64,000 nucleotides of DNA from Bacteroidota bacterium (GTDB lineage Bacteria; Bacteroidota; Bacteroidia; Palsa-948), in the NCBI GenBank assembly GCA_016195025.1, contig JACQAL010000015.1, forward strand, positions 1 through 64,000, read 5' to 3'. Shown piece by piece: positions 16,751 to 24,468 of this stretch. The position numbers were made by a program, and so were the translations under genes. The notes under the pieces are model-generated. The model was given only the letters and a program-made list of their open reading frames with translations. It was not told where the DNA came from and searched no databases. The stretch's first letter is position 1, and the number at the start of each line of letters is the position of its first letter.

Positions 16751-18184
16751 TTAATGTTGAATGATGATTTTTGCCGTATATATTTTTTCTATTGTATTTA
16801 TCTGTAAAAAATAAATTCTTTGCGGCTGGTTTGATAAATTTATGGTGAGTGAAGTCGAACTGTCAATGGTTAGATGATTAGATGGTTCAATGGTTGAATA
16901 CACTTTCTCTCCCAGCACATTTACAATTTCAACAGAAGAAATTTGTGCAGAAGATTTAATTGTAAAGTTTTCATTTGCCGGATTGGGATAAACAGCAATA
17001 TTGTTCTCCTCTTCAATTTCATTTACTGCTGCCGTGTTCGGACAAACTCCGCCAATCACCTGCACGGGTGTTGGCATACAGCCGCATCCTGTCGGGTAAA
17101 ATATTCCATTTCCTAATTGGCCATATTGGCCGTATCCCCATGCCCAAAGCGTGCTGTCGCTTTTCATGGCAAGGCAATGATAATGAGTACTTGCGGCAAT
17201 GGCAATAACATTAGTAAGAGAATTCACTTTTACCGGAGTCCATCTGTCTGTTGTTGTACCGTCTCCAAGTTCGCCTTCAGTATTTTCCCCGCAGCTCCAA
17301 ACCGTACTGTCTTTTTTTATGAAAAGCGAAAAAGTATTTCCGCCTGAAATAGCAAGAATCCCTGAGTTTACCTGTATAGGAACAAAACTATTGGTATTGG
17401 TGCCGTTCCCGAATTGCCCGGTAGCGTTAGCGCCCCAAACCCAAACCGTGCTGTCATTTTTCAAGGCAAGAGAATGATTTGCTCCGGCATCAATAGCCAT
17501 AATACTTGTGAGAGAGTCAACTTTAACAGGAGTCCATCTGTCTATGGTAGTTCCATCACCTAATTGTCCATTATCATTTCTTCCCCAAGCCCAAACTGTT
17601 CCGTCATTTTTAAGTGCAAGGGAATGGGAAGCGCCTGCTTCAATTGCAATAATTCCGGTGAGCACTTTCACCTGCACAGGAGAAGATTTATTTACAGTGG
17701 TGCTGTCGCCCAATTCCCCGAATAAATTATATCCCCACGCCCAAACCGTTCCGTCATTTTTAAGCGCAAGAGCATGTCCTGAAGCATCAATGGCAATAAC
17801 GCCCGAAAGCCCGATTACCTGTACGGGCGGCTTACACTTGCATCCAGTGGTACTGGTGGTTCCATCGCCCAATTCACCCCCATAATTTCTTCCCCAAGCC
17901 CAAACCGTACCGTCATTTTTTAATGCAAACGAAAAACTACCCCCTGCAGCCACTGAAATAATTCCTGAAAGAGAATTTATTTGCATGGGTACAGCCGTAT
18001 CGGGAAGCGTGCTGTCTCCTAATTGACCGGAGAGATTCCATCCACAAATTTTTACAATACCATCTTTGCAAACCGCTAAGGAATGTCCAACGCCACCTGC
18101 AAACGTCTGCGCAAAAGAAAAAGATGGCAAGAAAAAATTTGCAAGAGCAAAAAGAAGAAGGGAGCGGAGTGGTAGTGGGTTCAT
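16751..18184 (-). CDS. RCC1-repeat secreted protein with T9SS sorting domain (copy 2)
   Basis: 477 residues, ATG start overlapping the stop of a small upstream frame (TAATG). Signal peptide about 1-25 (ends SFSFAQ). About seven RCC1-type repeats fill ~28-385, with the same repeat order as copy 1, so the two are tandem paralogues. The T9SS domain begins AVYPNPANENFTI and ends with the same LQINTIEKIYTAKIIIQH tail as copy 1. Its variable loop reads STIEPSNHLTIDSSTSLTI, which is unrelated to copy 1 and is built from two other repeat words. Predicted surface or secreted beta-propeller. Confidence 0.85.
   Translation of the reverse strand: MNPLPLRSLLLFALANFFLPSFSFAQTFAGGVGHSLAVCKDGIVKICGWNLSGQLGDSTLPDTAVPMQINSLSGIISVAAGGSFSFALKNDGTVWAWGRNYGGELGDGTTSTTGCKCKPPVQVIGLSGVIAIDASGHALALKNDGTVWAWGYNLFGELGDSTTVNKSSPVQVKVLTGIIAIEAGASHSLALKNDGTVWAWGRNDNGQLGDGTTIDRWTPVKVDSLTSIMAIDAGANHSLALKNDSTVWVWGANATGQFGNGTNTNSFVPIQVNSGILAISGGNTFSLFIKKDSTVWSCGENTEGELGDGTTTDRWTPVKVNSLTNVIAIAASTHYHCLAMKSDSTLWAWGYGQYGQLGNGIFYPTGCGCMPTPVQVIGGVCPNTAAVNEIEEENNIAVYPNPANENFTIKSSAQISSVEIVNVLGEKVYSTIEPSNHLTIDSSTSLTINLSNQPQRIYFLQINTIEKIYTAKIIIQH
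16854..16900. repeat. Word repeats inside the sorting domain of RCC1 copy 2
   Basis: Contains GTCAATGGTTAGATGATTAG followed by ATGGTTCAATGGTTGAA, a run of TGGTT/GATTAGA words, next to a GAAGTCGAAC word. It occupies the same loop position where copy 1 has an unrelated repeat word. Confidence 0.6.
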
Positions 18185-18318
18185 TAGTAAGCTACAATAA
18201 AGGTAAATTTTTTTTCGGTTGCTCTTGCCACTACATCATCAGCGTCATAAAGTTTTGCGTATTGGGCATTCGCAATTCCGCAAAGGACAGTTAAGGTGAT
18301 AAGTAATTTTATTTTCAT
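18184..18318 (-). pseudogene. 44-residue secreted stub upstream of RCC1 copy 2
   Basis: ATG at 18318 to TAA at 18184. It encodes a clear signal peptide (MKIKLLITLTVLCGIANAQ) and 25 further residues (YAKLYDADDVVARAT...). The stop overlaps the RCC1 start as TAATG. The sequence after the signal peptide resembles the beginnings of longer secreted repeat proteins. I read it as a truncated gene, or possibly a small coupled leader. Confidence 0.5.
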
Positions 18319-18395
18319 TTAATCATAAAAGTACATAAAAATAAACTTGTTAGTTATCAGCCTTAGTTAATAGTTATTAAGTTTATGGGTTGAAT

Positions 18396-19454
18396 TTACA
18401 AAACTCTTGCCTGTCTTTTCTTTTCAATTTTCTTTGCAATAACTTCATTTAACAAAACAGAAAATAATATTGAACTTACAATAAGTATTAATCCGTATCC
18501 TGCATCAATTTTAGGAATTTTTAATACGATTAAACAATTAAGTAAAAGTATATGACATAAATAAACAGGATACGATAGTTCTCCAATTGCTAAATCTATT
18601 TTAAAATATTTAGTGTGATAAAAAATAAATGGTATGGCAAGAAAAATCATACAGTAATAAAAAATTTCTTTTTGAGAAAAAGAAATTGAACCATAAAGTA
18701 TTGTAAAACTTATTACCAATAATAAAATTAAATTCAAATATGCTTTCTTGATTTTAATCGAATTATATTTTTTATAAATACGATAGGAAATATTTCCTAA
18801 TAAGAAAAAAAACAATTCTGACGGGAAAAAACGATATGACCAGGGGTCATTATCTAATCCGATTTTATTCAGATAAAAACGCAATAAAAGACTCAGCATT
18901 ACTAAAATGAAAATGAAGATTAATTTTAATCTCACAAGGAACGGGGCTAATAAATAAAATAATAACTCCACCCCAATAGTCCACGCTTGCGGAACCAGTA
19001 AAAATTTATATAAATGCGGATCTGTTAAATGATAGTTAGCAGTAAAAAATAATTGTCCGCTGTTTTTATCTACTCCTAAAAACATTACCGCATCCTGAAA
19101 AAAAAGAGCAATATTTGTAAACAAAACAAAAAATATTCCGCCAAAATTCATTTTTGGAAAATCATTGATATACAAATCAGTTGTATCGTTATGAACAAGC
19201 AGAATAAATAAAAATGATAAAAGAAGAATGCACCAGTAGATTGGAAATAATCTCAGAAATCTGTTCGTGATAAACAAATAAAATGAATTGTTCTTACCTG
19301 TATATTTTTCATTTAGAATTAATGACATGTAAAAACCGGAAATGATGTAAAATGCTTTTACTGCTATTAATCCTCCCACCATTGTAATGCCAAAAATAGG
19401 ATTTGAATGTGCTATTACAACAGAGATTGCTAATATTATTCGAAGTATTCCCAT
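18396..19454 (-). CDS. Acyltransferase family 3 membrane protein
   Basis: 352 residues, ATG start, about ten membrane helices. The N-terminus (GILRIILAISVVIAHSNPIFG) carries the His of the acyltransferase 3 family (OafA/NodX/WecH). The later RFLRLFPIYWCIL segment has the conserved RxxRxxP-like motif, and QAWTIGVELLFYLLAPFL has the conserved W-S/T-x-x-x-E-x-x-F-Y pattern. It O-acetylates (or O-acylates) a sugar during glycan export. Located just upstream of no other minus gene but in the same direction as the exporter genes, so it is probably the last gene of that set. Confidence 0.9.
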   Translation of the reverse strand: MGILRIILAISVVIAHSNPIFGITMVGGLIAVKAFYIISGFYMSLILNEKYTGKNNSFYLFITNRFLRLFPIYWCILLLSFLFILLVHNDTTDLYINDFPKMNFGGIFFVLFTNIALFFQDAVMFLGVDKNSGQLFFTANYHLTDPHLYKFLLVPQAWTIGVELLFYLLAPFLVRLKLIFIFILVMLSLLLRFYLNKIGLDNDPWSYRFFPSELFFFLLGNISYRIYKKYNSIKIKKAYLNLILLLVISFTILYGSISFSQKEIFYYCMIFLAIPFIFYHTKYFKIDLAIGELSYPVYLCHILLLNCLIVLKIPKIDAGYGLILIVSSILFSVLLNEVIAKKIEKKRQARVL

Positions 19455-19484
19455 TGCAATATAGAAATGAAATTTAAGAGCAAT

Positions 19485-20624
19485 TCATTTGAAAGATTTA
19501 ATTGCCTTCACCACATAAATAAAATCTTCTTCTGTCATTTTATTATGCAGGGGAATTGACATAGAAAATTTATCAGCAAGGTATGCCGAAGGAAAATCTT
19601 TTTGCTTGAGGTTAAATTTCTTTGCGTAAAATTCAAGCAGGTGTACCGCGTGAGTTCCCGGGCGCGTGCTGATTCCTTTTTGCTGGAGTTCTTCCATGAT
19701 TTCATTTCGCTTCATGGGAGATTTTTTTTCGTCAATAAGCAAAACATAACTCTGCCATCCATGCCTGTATCCCTTCGGCACAACAGGAGTTTTCAGCCAT
19801 TTAATATTTTTCAGTTCGCTGGAATAATAATTTGCCCATTTGTTGCGCTCATCAATATAGTCATCTAATTTTTTTATCTGCACAGCGCCCACTGCTCCCT
19901 GCAAATCAGTCATGCGGTAATTGAAGCCGAGCATTTTAAATTCGGGAAGAATGTATGGCTTGCTGCCGTGATGCCGCTGTTCTTCCGAAATGGAAGCACC
20001 ATGATTGCGCAGTGAATTAATTTTTTCTGCGAGCGCATCATCGTTGGTGGTGAGCATTCCACCTTCGCCCGTGGTAATTGATTTTCTCGGGTGAAAAGAA
20101 AAACATCCGAGCGTTCCCAAACTTCCGGCAGGTTTTCCTTTATATTCTGCGCCTGCAGCGCAAGCAGCGTCTTCAATTATTAAAAGATGTGGAGCAATTT
20201 TTTTTATTTCATCTATATCCGCGCACAATCCGAACAGATGAACAGGAATAATGGCTTTTGTTCTGCGGGAAATTTTCTTCTTAATTTTTTTTACATCCAT
20301 GTTGAAAGTGGATAAATCAATATCACAGAAAACAGGAGTGGCATTGCAATACAAAACCGCGTTGGCAGTTGCCACCCAGGTGAACGAGGGAAGTATTACT
20401 TCATCGCCTTTTTTAATTCCGGCAGCAAGAAGCGCAAGATGCAAAGCCGTGGTGCAATTGGAAACCGCGAGCGCGTGTTTAACCTGATGCCGCCCGGCAA
20501 AAAGTTTTTCAAACTCTTTTACTTTTGGTCCCTGCGTAACCCATCCGCTGAAAACCGGTTCGCGCAGCGCATTCCATTCTTCTTCGCCAAGAGAGGGCTG
20601 AGCAATTTGGATTATTCGCTTCAT
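19485..20624 (-). CDS. DegT/DnrJ/EryC1/StrS aminotransferase
   Basis: 379 residues, ATG start. PLP-dependent sugar aminotransferase: CTTALHLALLAAG at 57-69, FTWVATANAVLY, EDAACAAG around 151-158, and the PLP lysine K181 in FSFHPRKSITTGEGGM. It converts a keto-sugar nucleotide to an amino sugar, such as perosamine-, QuiNAc4N- or bacillosamine-type products. It starts 3 bases after the epimerase gene stops, so the two are co-translated. The exact sugar is not readable. Confidence 0.92.
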   Translation of the reverse strand: MKRIIQIAQPSLGEEEWNALREPVFSGWVTQGPKVKEFEKLFAGRHQVKHALAVSNCTTALHLALLAAGIKKGDEVILPSFTWVATANAVLYCNATPVFCDIDLSTFNMDVKKIKKKISRRTKAIIPVHLFGLCADIDEIKKIAPHLLIIEDAACAAGAEYKGKPAGSLGTLGCFSFHPRKSITTGEGGMLTTNDDALAEKINSLRNHGASISEEQRHHGSKPYILPEFKMLGFNYRMTDLQGAVGAVQIKKLDDYIDERNKWANYYSSELKNIKWLKTPVVPKGYRHGWQSYVLLIDEKKSPMKRNEIMEELQQKGISTRPGTHAVHLLEFYAKKFNLKQKDFPSAYLADKFSMSIPLHNKMTEEDFIYVVKAIKSFK

Positions 20625-20627
20625 AAC

Positions 20628-21617
20628 TTAAACCGCAACCGGTTTATTCATAGTTGCATCGCGCCATTCAATCAACCGTGTTAAGCCCTGCACGAGATTA
20701 TATTTATGTTTGAAGCCAAGTTCTTTTTCGGCTTTCTCCGTAGAGCCGATTCTGTTTTTCACCAGCGCGCGCGCATCGTCTGCGCTGTAAGGTTTGTAAT
20801 TCACTTTCAGGTTTGATTTTCTCAGAGCAAGAATTGTATCGCATAATTTTTTTACGGTTGTTTGCACACCGGTCCCCACATTGTAATATCCAAATTTCAC
20901 ATCGCTCTTCAGCGCATCTACATTGCAGTGCGCCACATCTTCCACATAAATGAAATCGTATGCCTGCGAGCCATCGCCATTTATAGTTGGCGGTTCATTC
21001 GCATCAATTTTATTCAGCATGATGGGAACAACTCCGCTGTAAACTGCATGTTGGTCTTGCCCGGGGCCATATACATTCATGTAGCGCAAACCGATTACAG
21101 GCAGGCCGTACCTGTCATTAAAAGCAGTGCACATGGCCTCGCCTGCAATTTTAGTTGCTCCATAAAAATTTTTATTGTTGAACGGATGTTCTTCGGTCAT
21201 GGGAACTTCCACCGCATCGCCATATACCGAAGCGGAAGAGGAATAAATTAATTTCTTCACATTATTTTTCACGCATGTTTCCAGTACATTAAAAGTTCCG
21301 CCAATATTTACATCAAATGCTGTGCGCGGATAATCTTTGCAGTGCAGAAGCCACATGGCAGCAAGATGAATTACATAATCCACTCCCTTCATGGCATCGT
21401 TCAGAATATCCGTATCACGGATGTCGCCTCCGAGCGAAAAAATTTTGCATCGTGAATCGTTCAGGGAATTTTTGATGTTCTCCATTTTTCCGCGCGCGAA
21501 GTTGTCGTAGATGATAACTTCTTTCGCGCCCTCTTTTAAAAGTTCAGCCACAATAAATCCACCTATGAAGCCCGCGCCTCCGATGACGAGAACTCTGCTG
21601 TCTTTAATGTTATTCAT
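20628..21617 (-). CDS. NAD-dependent sugar epimerase (extended SDR)
   Basis: 329 residues, ATG start. NAD loop GGAGFIG at 13-19, SSSASVYG at 126-133 and catalytic Y152/K156 (FYGATKIAGE). RYMNVYGPGQ is typical of UDP-glucose 4-epimerase-like enzymes. Full length for the family. It lies between the ABC exporter ATPase (3 bases) and the aminotransferase (3 bases), so it probably supplies a nucleotide sugar for the exported glycan. Substrate not determined. Confidence 0.9.
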   Translation of the reverse strand: MNNIKDSRVLVIGGAGFIGGFIVAELLKEGAKEVIIYDNFARGKMENIKNSLNDSRCKIFSLGGDIRDTDILNDAMKGVDYVIHLAAMWLLHCKDYPRTAFDVNIGGTFNVLETCVKNNVKKLIYSSSASVYGDAVEVPMTEEHPFNNKNFYGATKIAGEAMCTAFNDRYGLPVIGLRYMNVYGPGQDQHAVYSGVVPIMLNKIDANEPPTINGDGSQAYDFIYVEDVAHCNVDALKSDVKFGYYNVGTGVQTTVKKLCDTILALRKSNLKVNYKPYSADDARALVKNRIGSTEKAEKELGFKHKYNLVQGLTRLIEWRDATMNKPVAV

Positions 21618-21620
21618 TGA

Positions 21621-22925
21621 TTATACTTTTTGAATTTGCCATTCTGATAGGGGTTCAATGTAGCCATGAACAGTTGCCCAGGGATATTCGAAATCGCCCG
21701 CTTTGGTTTCTTTCAGCACTTCAAAGGGGTAAAAATACTCAATCACATCCACCGAACTTCCGGTATGAAAATAAAAAACACTGAACCTCAAGGCGTATGA
21801 ATCCGGCATAAGATTCGTATTTAATAGCAATTCAATTTTATGCAGCCCCTTCTCAAATGAATTTCGTTTATACTGTTCATTATCCGAAACAGCGGATGCG
21901 ATTGTCTCCCCGAACTTTGAAACCACTCCCACCAACACATTTGCGTCCTCGATTTTTTTATGCACTTCGAATTCCAAATTTATTTTCAGTTTTTCTCTGA
22001 AAAAAAATCTATTGGCAATTTCTCCGGCTTCATTGAGGATAAATGCTTTCCTGAATTTCCCGTCCCCGGAATTATGTTTGCTCAGTTTTTCGGGTATATT
22101 TTTTTCAATTCCATTCTTCTCACTATACAATTCAAAACTGGATTGCAGATATTTAGTAATGGCATCTTCGGAAGTTCCCGAAAATTCAATCGTTCCGTTC
22201 TTCAGAAAAATTCCTTTGTTGCAAAGCGCACGTAGCGAAGGCATATTGTGGCTCACAAATAAAACCGTTCTTCCCTGCAGCGAAACATCTTTCATTTTTC
22301 CCAAACATTTTTTCTGAAATTCCGCATCGCCTACAGCAAGCACTTCGTCCACAATTAAAATTTCGGGTTCAAGATGAGCGGCAACTGCAAACGCAAGCCG
22401 AACATACATGCCGGAAGAATACCGTTTCACAGGCGTGTCAATATATTTTTCCACTCCTGAAAAATCCACAATCTCGTCAAACTGTTTCCGGATTTCATTT
22501 TTTGTCATTCCTAGAATGGCTCCGTTGAGAAAAATATTTTCCCTGCCGGTAAGTTCGGGATGAAATCCGGTTCCCACTTCAAGCAAACTTGCGATTCTGC
22601 CTTTGATTTTCACTTCTCCCAATGTGGGAGAGGTTACGCGGGAAAGAATTTTCAGAATGGTGGATTTTCCCGCACCGTTTTTTCCGATGATGCCCAGCAC
22701 ATCTCCCTGCCTTACTTCAAAGTTCACATTGCGAAGCGCCCACACATATTCGCTGCCTCCATTGAGAGAAATTTTATTTTCAAATCCTATTTTTAAATAG
22801 GGGTCTTCTTTTCCGCGTATGCCGGCCCACCAGCGATTTAAATCGTGCGAAAGAGTTCCTGTTCCGATTTTTCCAAGCCGGTACTGCTTACTCAGGTTTT
22901 CAACTTTAATGACTGTGTCGCTCAT
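21621..22925 (-). CDS. Polysaccharide ABC exporter ATPase (Wzt-like)
   Basis: 434 residues, ATG start. Walker A GKNGAGKS 81-88, signature YSSGMYVRLAFA around 169, Walker B ILIVDEVLAV 189-198. The hallmark VGTGFHPELTGRENIFLNG (117-135) places it in the O-antigen/teichoic/capsule exporter family. Residues ~285-434 form an extra Wzt-type carbohydrate-binding domain (FRKAFILNEAGEIANRFFF onward). In characterised homologues this domain recognises the glycan's end and gates export. Pairs with the permease 3 bases upstream. Confidence 0.92.
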   Translation of the reverse strand: MSDTVIKVENLSKQYRLGKIGTGTLSHDLNRWWAGIRGKEDPYLKIGFENKISLNGGSEYVWALRNVNFEVRQGDVLGIIGKNGAGKSTILKILSRVTSPTLGEVKIKGRIASLLEVGTGFHPELTGRENIFLNGAILGMTKNEIRKQFDEIVDFSGVEKYIDTPVKRYSSGMYVRLAFAVAAHLEPEILIVDEVLAVGDAEFQKKCLGKMKDVSLQGRTVLFVSHNMPSLRALCNKGIFLKNGTIEFSGTSEDAITKYLQSSFELYSEKNGIEKNIPEKLSKHNSGDGKFRKAFILNEAGEIANRFFFREKLKINLEFEVHKKIEDANVLVGVVSKFGETIASAVSDNEQYKRNSFEKGLHKIELLLNTNLMPDSYALRFSVFYFHTGSSVDVIEYFYPFEVLKETKAGDFEYPWATVHGYIEPLSEWQIQKV

Positions 22926-22928
22926 TTT

Positions 22929-23780
22929 TTAAACAGTATCCATAAAACTTTTTTCAACTTTATTGAAAATAAAAATTCCAATCAGCAAAACTATCAACAT
23001 AAATCCCGCGCTGTAAGAAAGATTCGCCCAATTGAATTCTCCGGTTCCAAGAAAAGCAAACTTGAAAGTTTCAATGATGGCTGTCATCGGATTTGCAAGA
23101 AAAAGTAATTTCATTTTTCCGGAAATGAAAGAAAGCGGATACACAACGGGGGTTAAATACATGAGCAGCTGGGTTCCGAAAACTACGAGTTGCTGTAAGT
23201 CACGATATTTGGTGGTAAGCGATGAAATAATAATTCCCAGCCCTAAGCCAAGCCCCGCCATTATTAAAAGTAAAAACGGAGTAAGCAGCATATAAATGTT
23301 CGGATGAATTTGCGCTCCTTTGGAAAAATAAAAAAATAAAAATCCAATGAATAATAAAAACTGCACAAGAAATTTCGCAAGATTGGAAATAATAATTGAA
23401 AGCGGCACTACTAATCTTGGAAAATAAACTTTGCCGAAAATTCCTGCATTGGCAACGAATGTGTTTGAAGTTTTTGTAAAACAATCGGCAAAATAATTCC
23501 AGCCCACAATGCCACACATGTAAAATAAAACCTGCGGCAATCCATCGGTAGGAATTTTTGCTATTCTGCCAAAAATAATTGTGAATACAATGGTGGAAAT
23601 TACGGGCTGAATCAAAAACCAGAGAGGACCTAAAACTGTTTGCTTATACTGCGAAATGAAATCGCGCCACACAAACATTCCGATTAAATCGCGCGATTTC
23701 CAAAGAGAATGAAAATCCAAATCCCACCAAACCGATTTCGGTTTAAGAACCAATGACCATCTTTCAGCATTTTTCTCCAT
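22929..23780 (-). CDS. Polysaccharide ABC exporter permease (Wzm-like)
   Basis: 283 residues, ATG start. ABC-2 type membrane protein with about six helices. The N-terminal WRDFISQYKQTVLGPLWF is the conserved amphipathic/coupling segment of polysaccharide exporters, and the late VVYPLSFISGKMKLLFLANP is the usual re-entrant region. Together with the Wzt-like ATPase it moves lipid-linked glycan across the inner membrane. First gene of its operon; the 688-base region upstream is repeat-rich. Confidence 0.92.
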   Translation of the reverse strand: MEKNAERWSLVLKPKSVWWDLDFHSLWKSRDLIGMFVWRDFISQYKQTVLGPLWFLIQPVISTIVFTIIFGRIAKIPTDGLPQVLFYMCGIVGWNYFADCFTKTSNTFVANAGIFGKVYFPRLVVPLSIIISNLAKFLVQFLLFIGFLFFYFSKGAQIHPNIYMLLTPFLLLIMAGLGLGLGIIISSLTTKYRDLQQLVVFGTQLLMYLTPVVYPLSFISGKMKLLFLANPMTAIIETFKFAFLGTGEFNWANLSYSAGFMLIVLLIGIFIFNKVEKSFMDTV

Positions 23781-23901
23781 AGTAAAAACACAAAGATAAT
23801 ACTATGGCGAAATAAAAAGACACATTCTGAAATAAAGTTGAAAAACAACATTTGATGGTTTGCAATCAATTATTACTACCTGCCAATGTGTTTTAGCAAC
23901 T

Positions 23902-24090
23902 TCGCAATCAACTGTGAATAGTTCCGAATCAACTGCGCAAAACTTAGAATCTATTGTTAACACTTGGGAAGCAACTGCATGAAACTTGCAATCAACTGCG
24001 TGAACCTTGCAATCAACTACGCGAACCTTGCAATCAACTACTCGAACCCTGCAATCAACTGCGCAAACCTCAAAATTTATTGCGCGAACT
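23902..24090. repeat. Tandem array of nine 21-bp units
   Basis: Nine consecutive 21-bp units, most containing CAATCAACT followed by GCG or ACG and AACC. Units 5-8 (23986-24069) are nearly identical; the outer ones are worn. The period equals seven codons. On the minus strand one frame is open through all nine units and repeats V-(R/H/C)-(A/V)-V-D-(C/S)-(K/E), and a tenth partial unit (VIIDCK) follows. There is no ATG and a TGA stands just upstream, so I do not call a gene. Confidence 0.8.
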
Positions 24091-24244
24091 TCTCACAGCG
24101 TTATAGAAAGTTTTATAATGGATTCTGAAGATTAAAAGCAATTGTGCAATCTTCCGAATCAACCGTACCGGTTTTGCAAATAACCTTATCAAGTTCGAAA
24201 GCAATTATGTCAACTGCAAAATTTCCACAAAAAAATATTGGAAC

Positions 24245-24363
24245 AGGACTTACGCAGTTCTCGCCACTAAAACACAAAAACACAAAATTTCACTAAACTT
24301 TAGTGTGTATTCTTTTGTGATTTTGTGATTTCGTGGCATTGCTTTTACTTTTGCGTAAGTCCT
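24245..24363. mobile_element. 119-bp inverted-repeat element (MITE-like)
   Basis: AGGACTTACGCA at 24245-24256 is perfectly inverted as TGCGTAAGTCCT at 24352-24363. Inside, GCCAC pairs with GTGGC, and the A/C-rich left arm (AACACAAAAACACAAAATTT) is largely complementary to the T/G-rich right arm. It has no coding capacity and could fold into a long hairpin. No clear target-site duplication was found. Confidence 0.6.
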
Positions 24364-24468
24364 ATGGAAAATTTGTTTATTTCTTTTGAATCATTTTTGT
24401 AACTTTTATTAATTAAATGCGTTCAGAATAGAAAATTGCTATCTTTATCATATTAAATAATCCATTCT

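Noticed and set aside
23902-24090. CRISPR array
   Set aside because: Units are 21 bp, head to tail and without spacers; no cas genes in the window.
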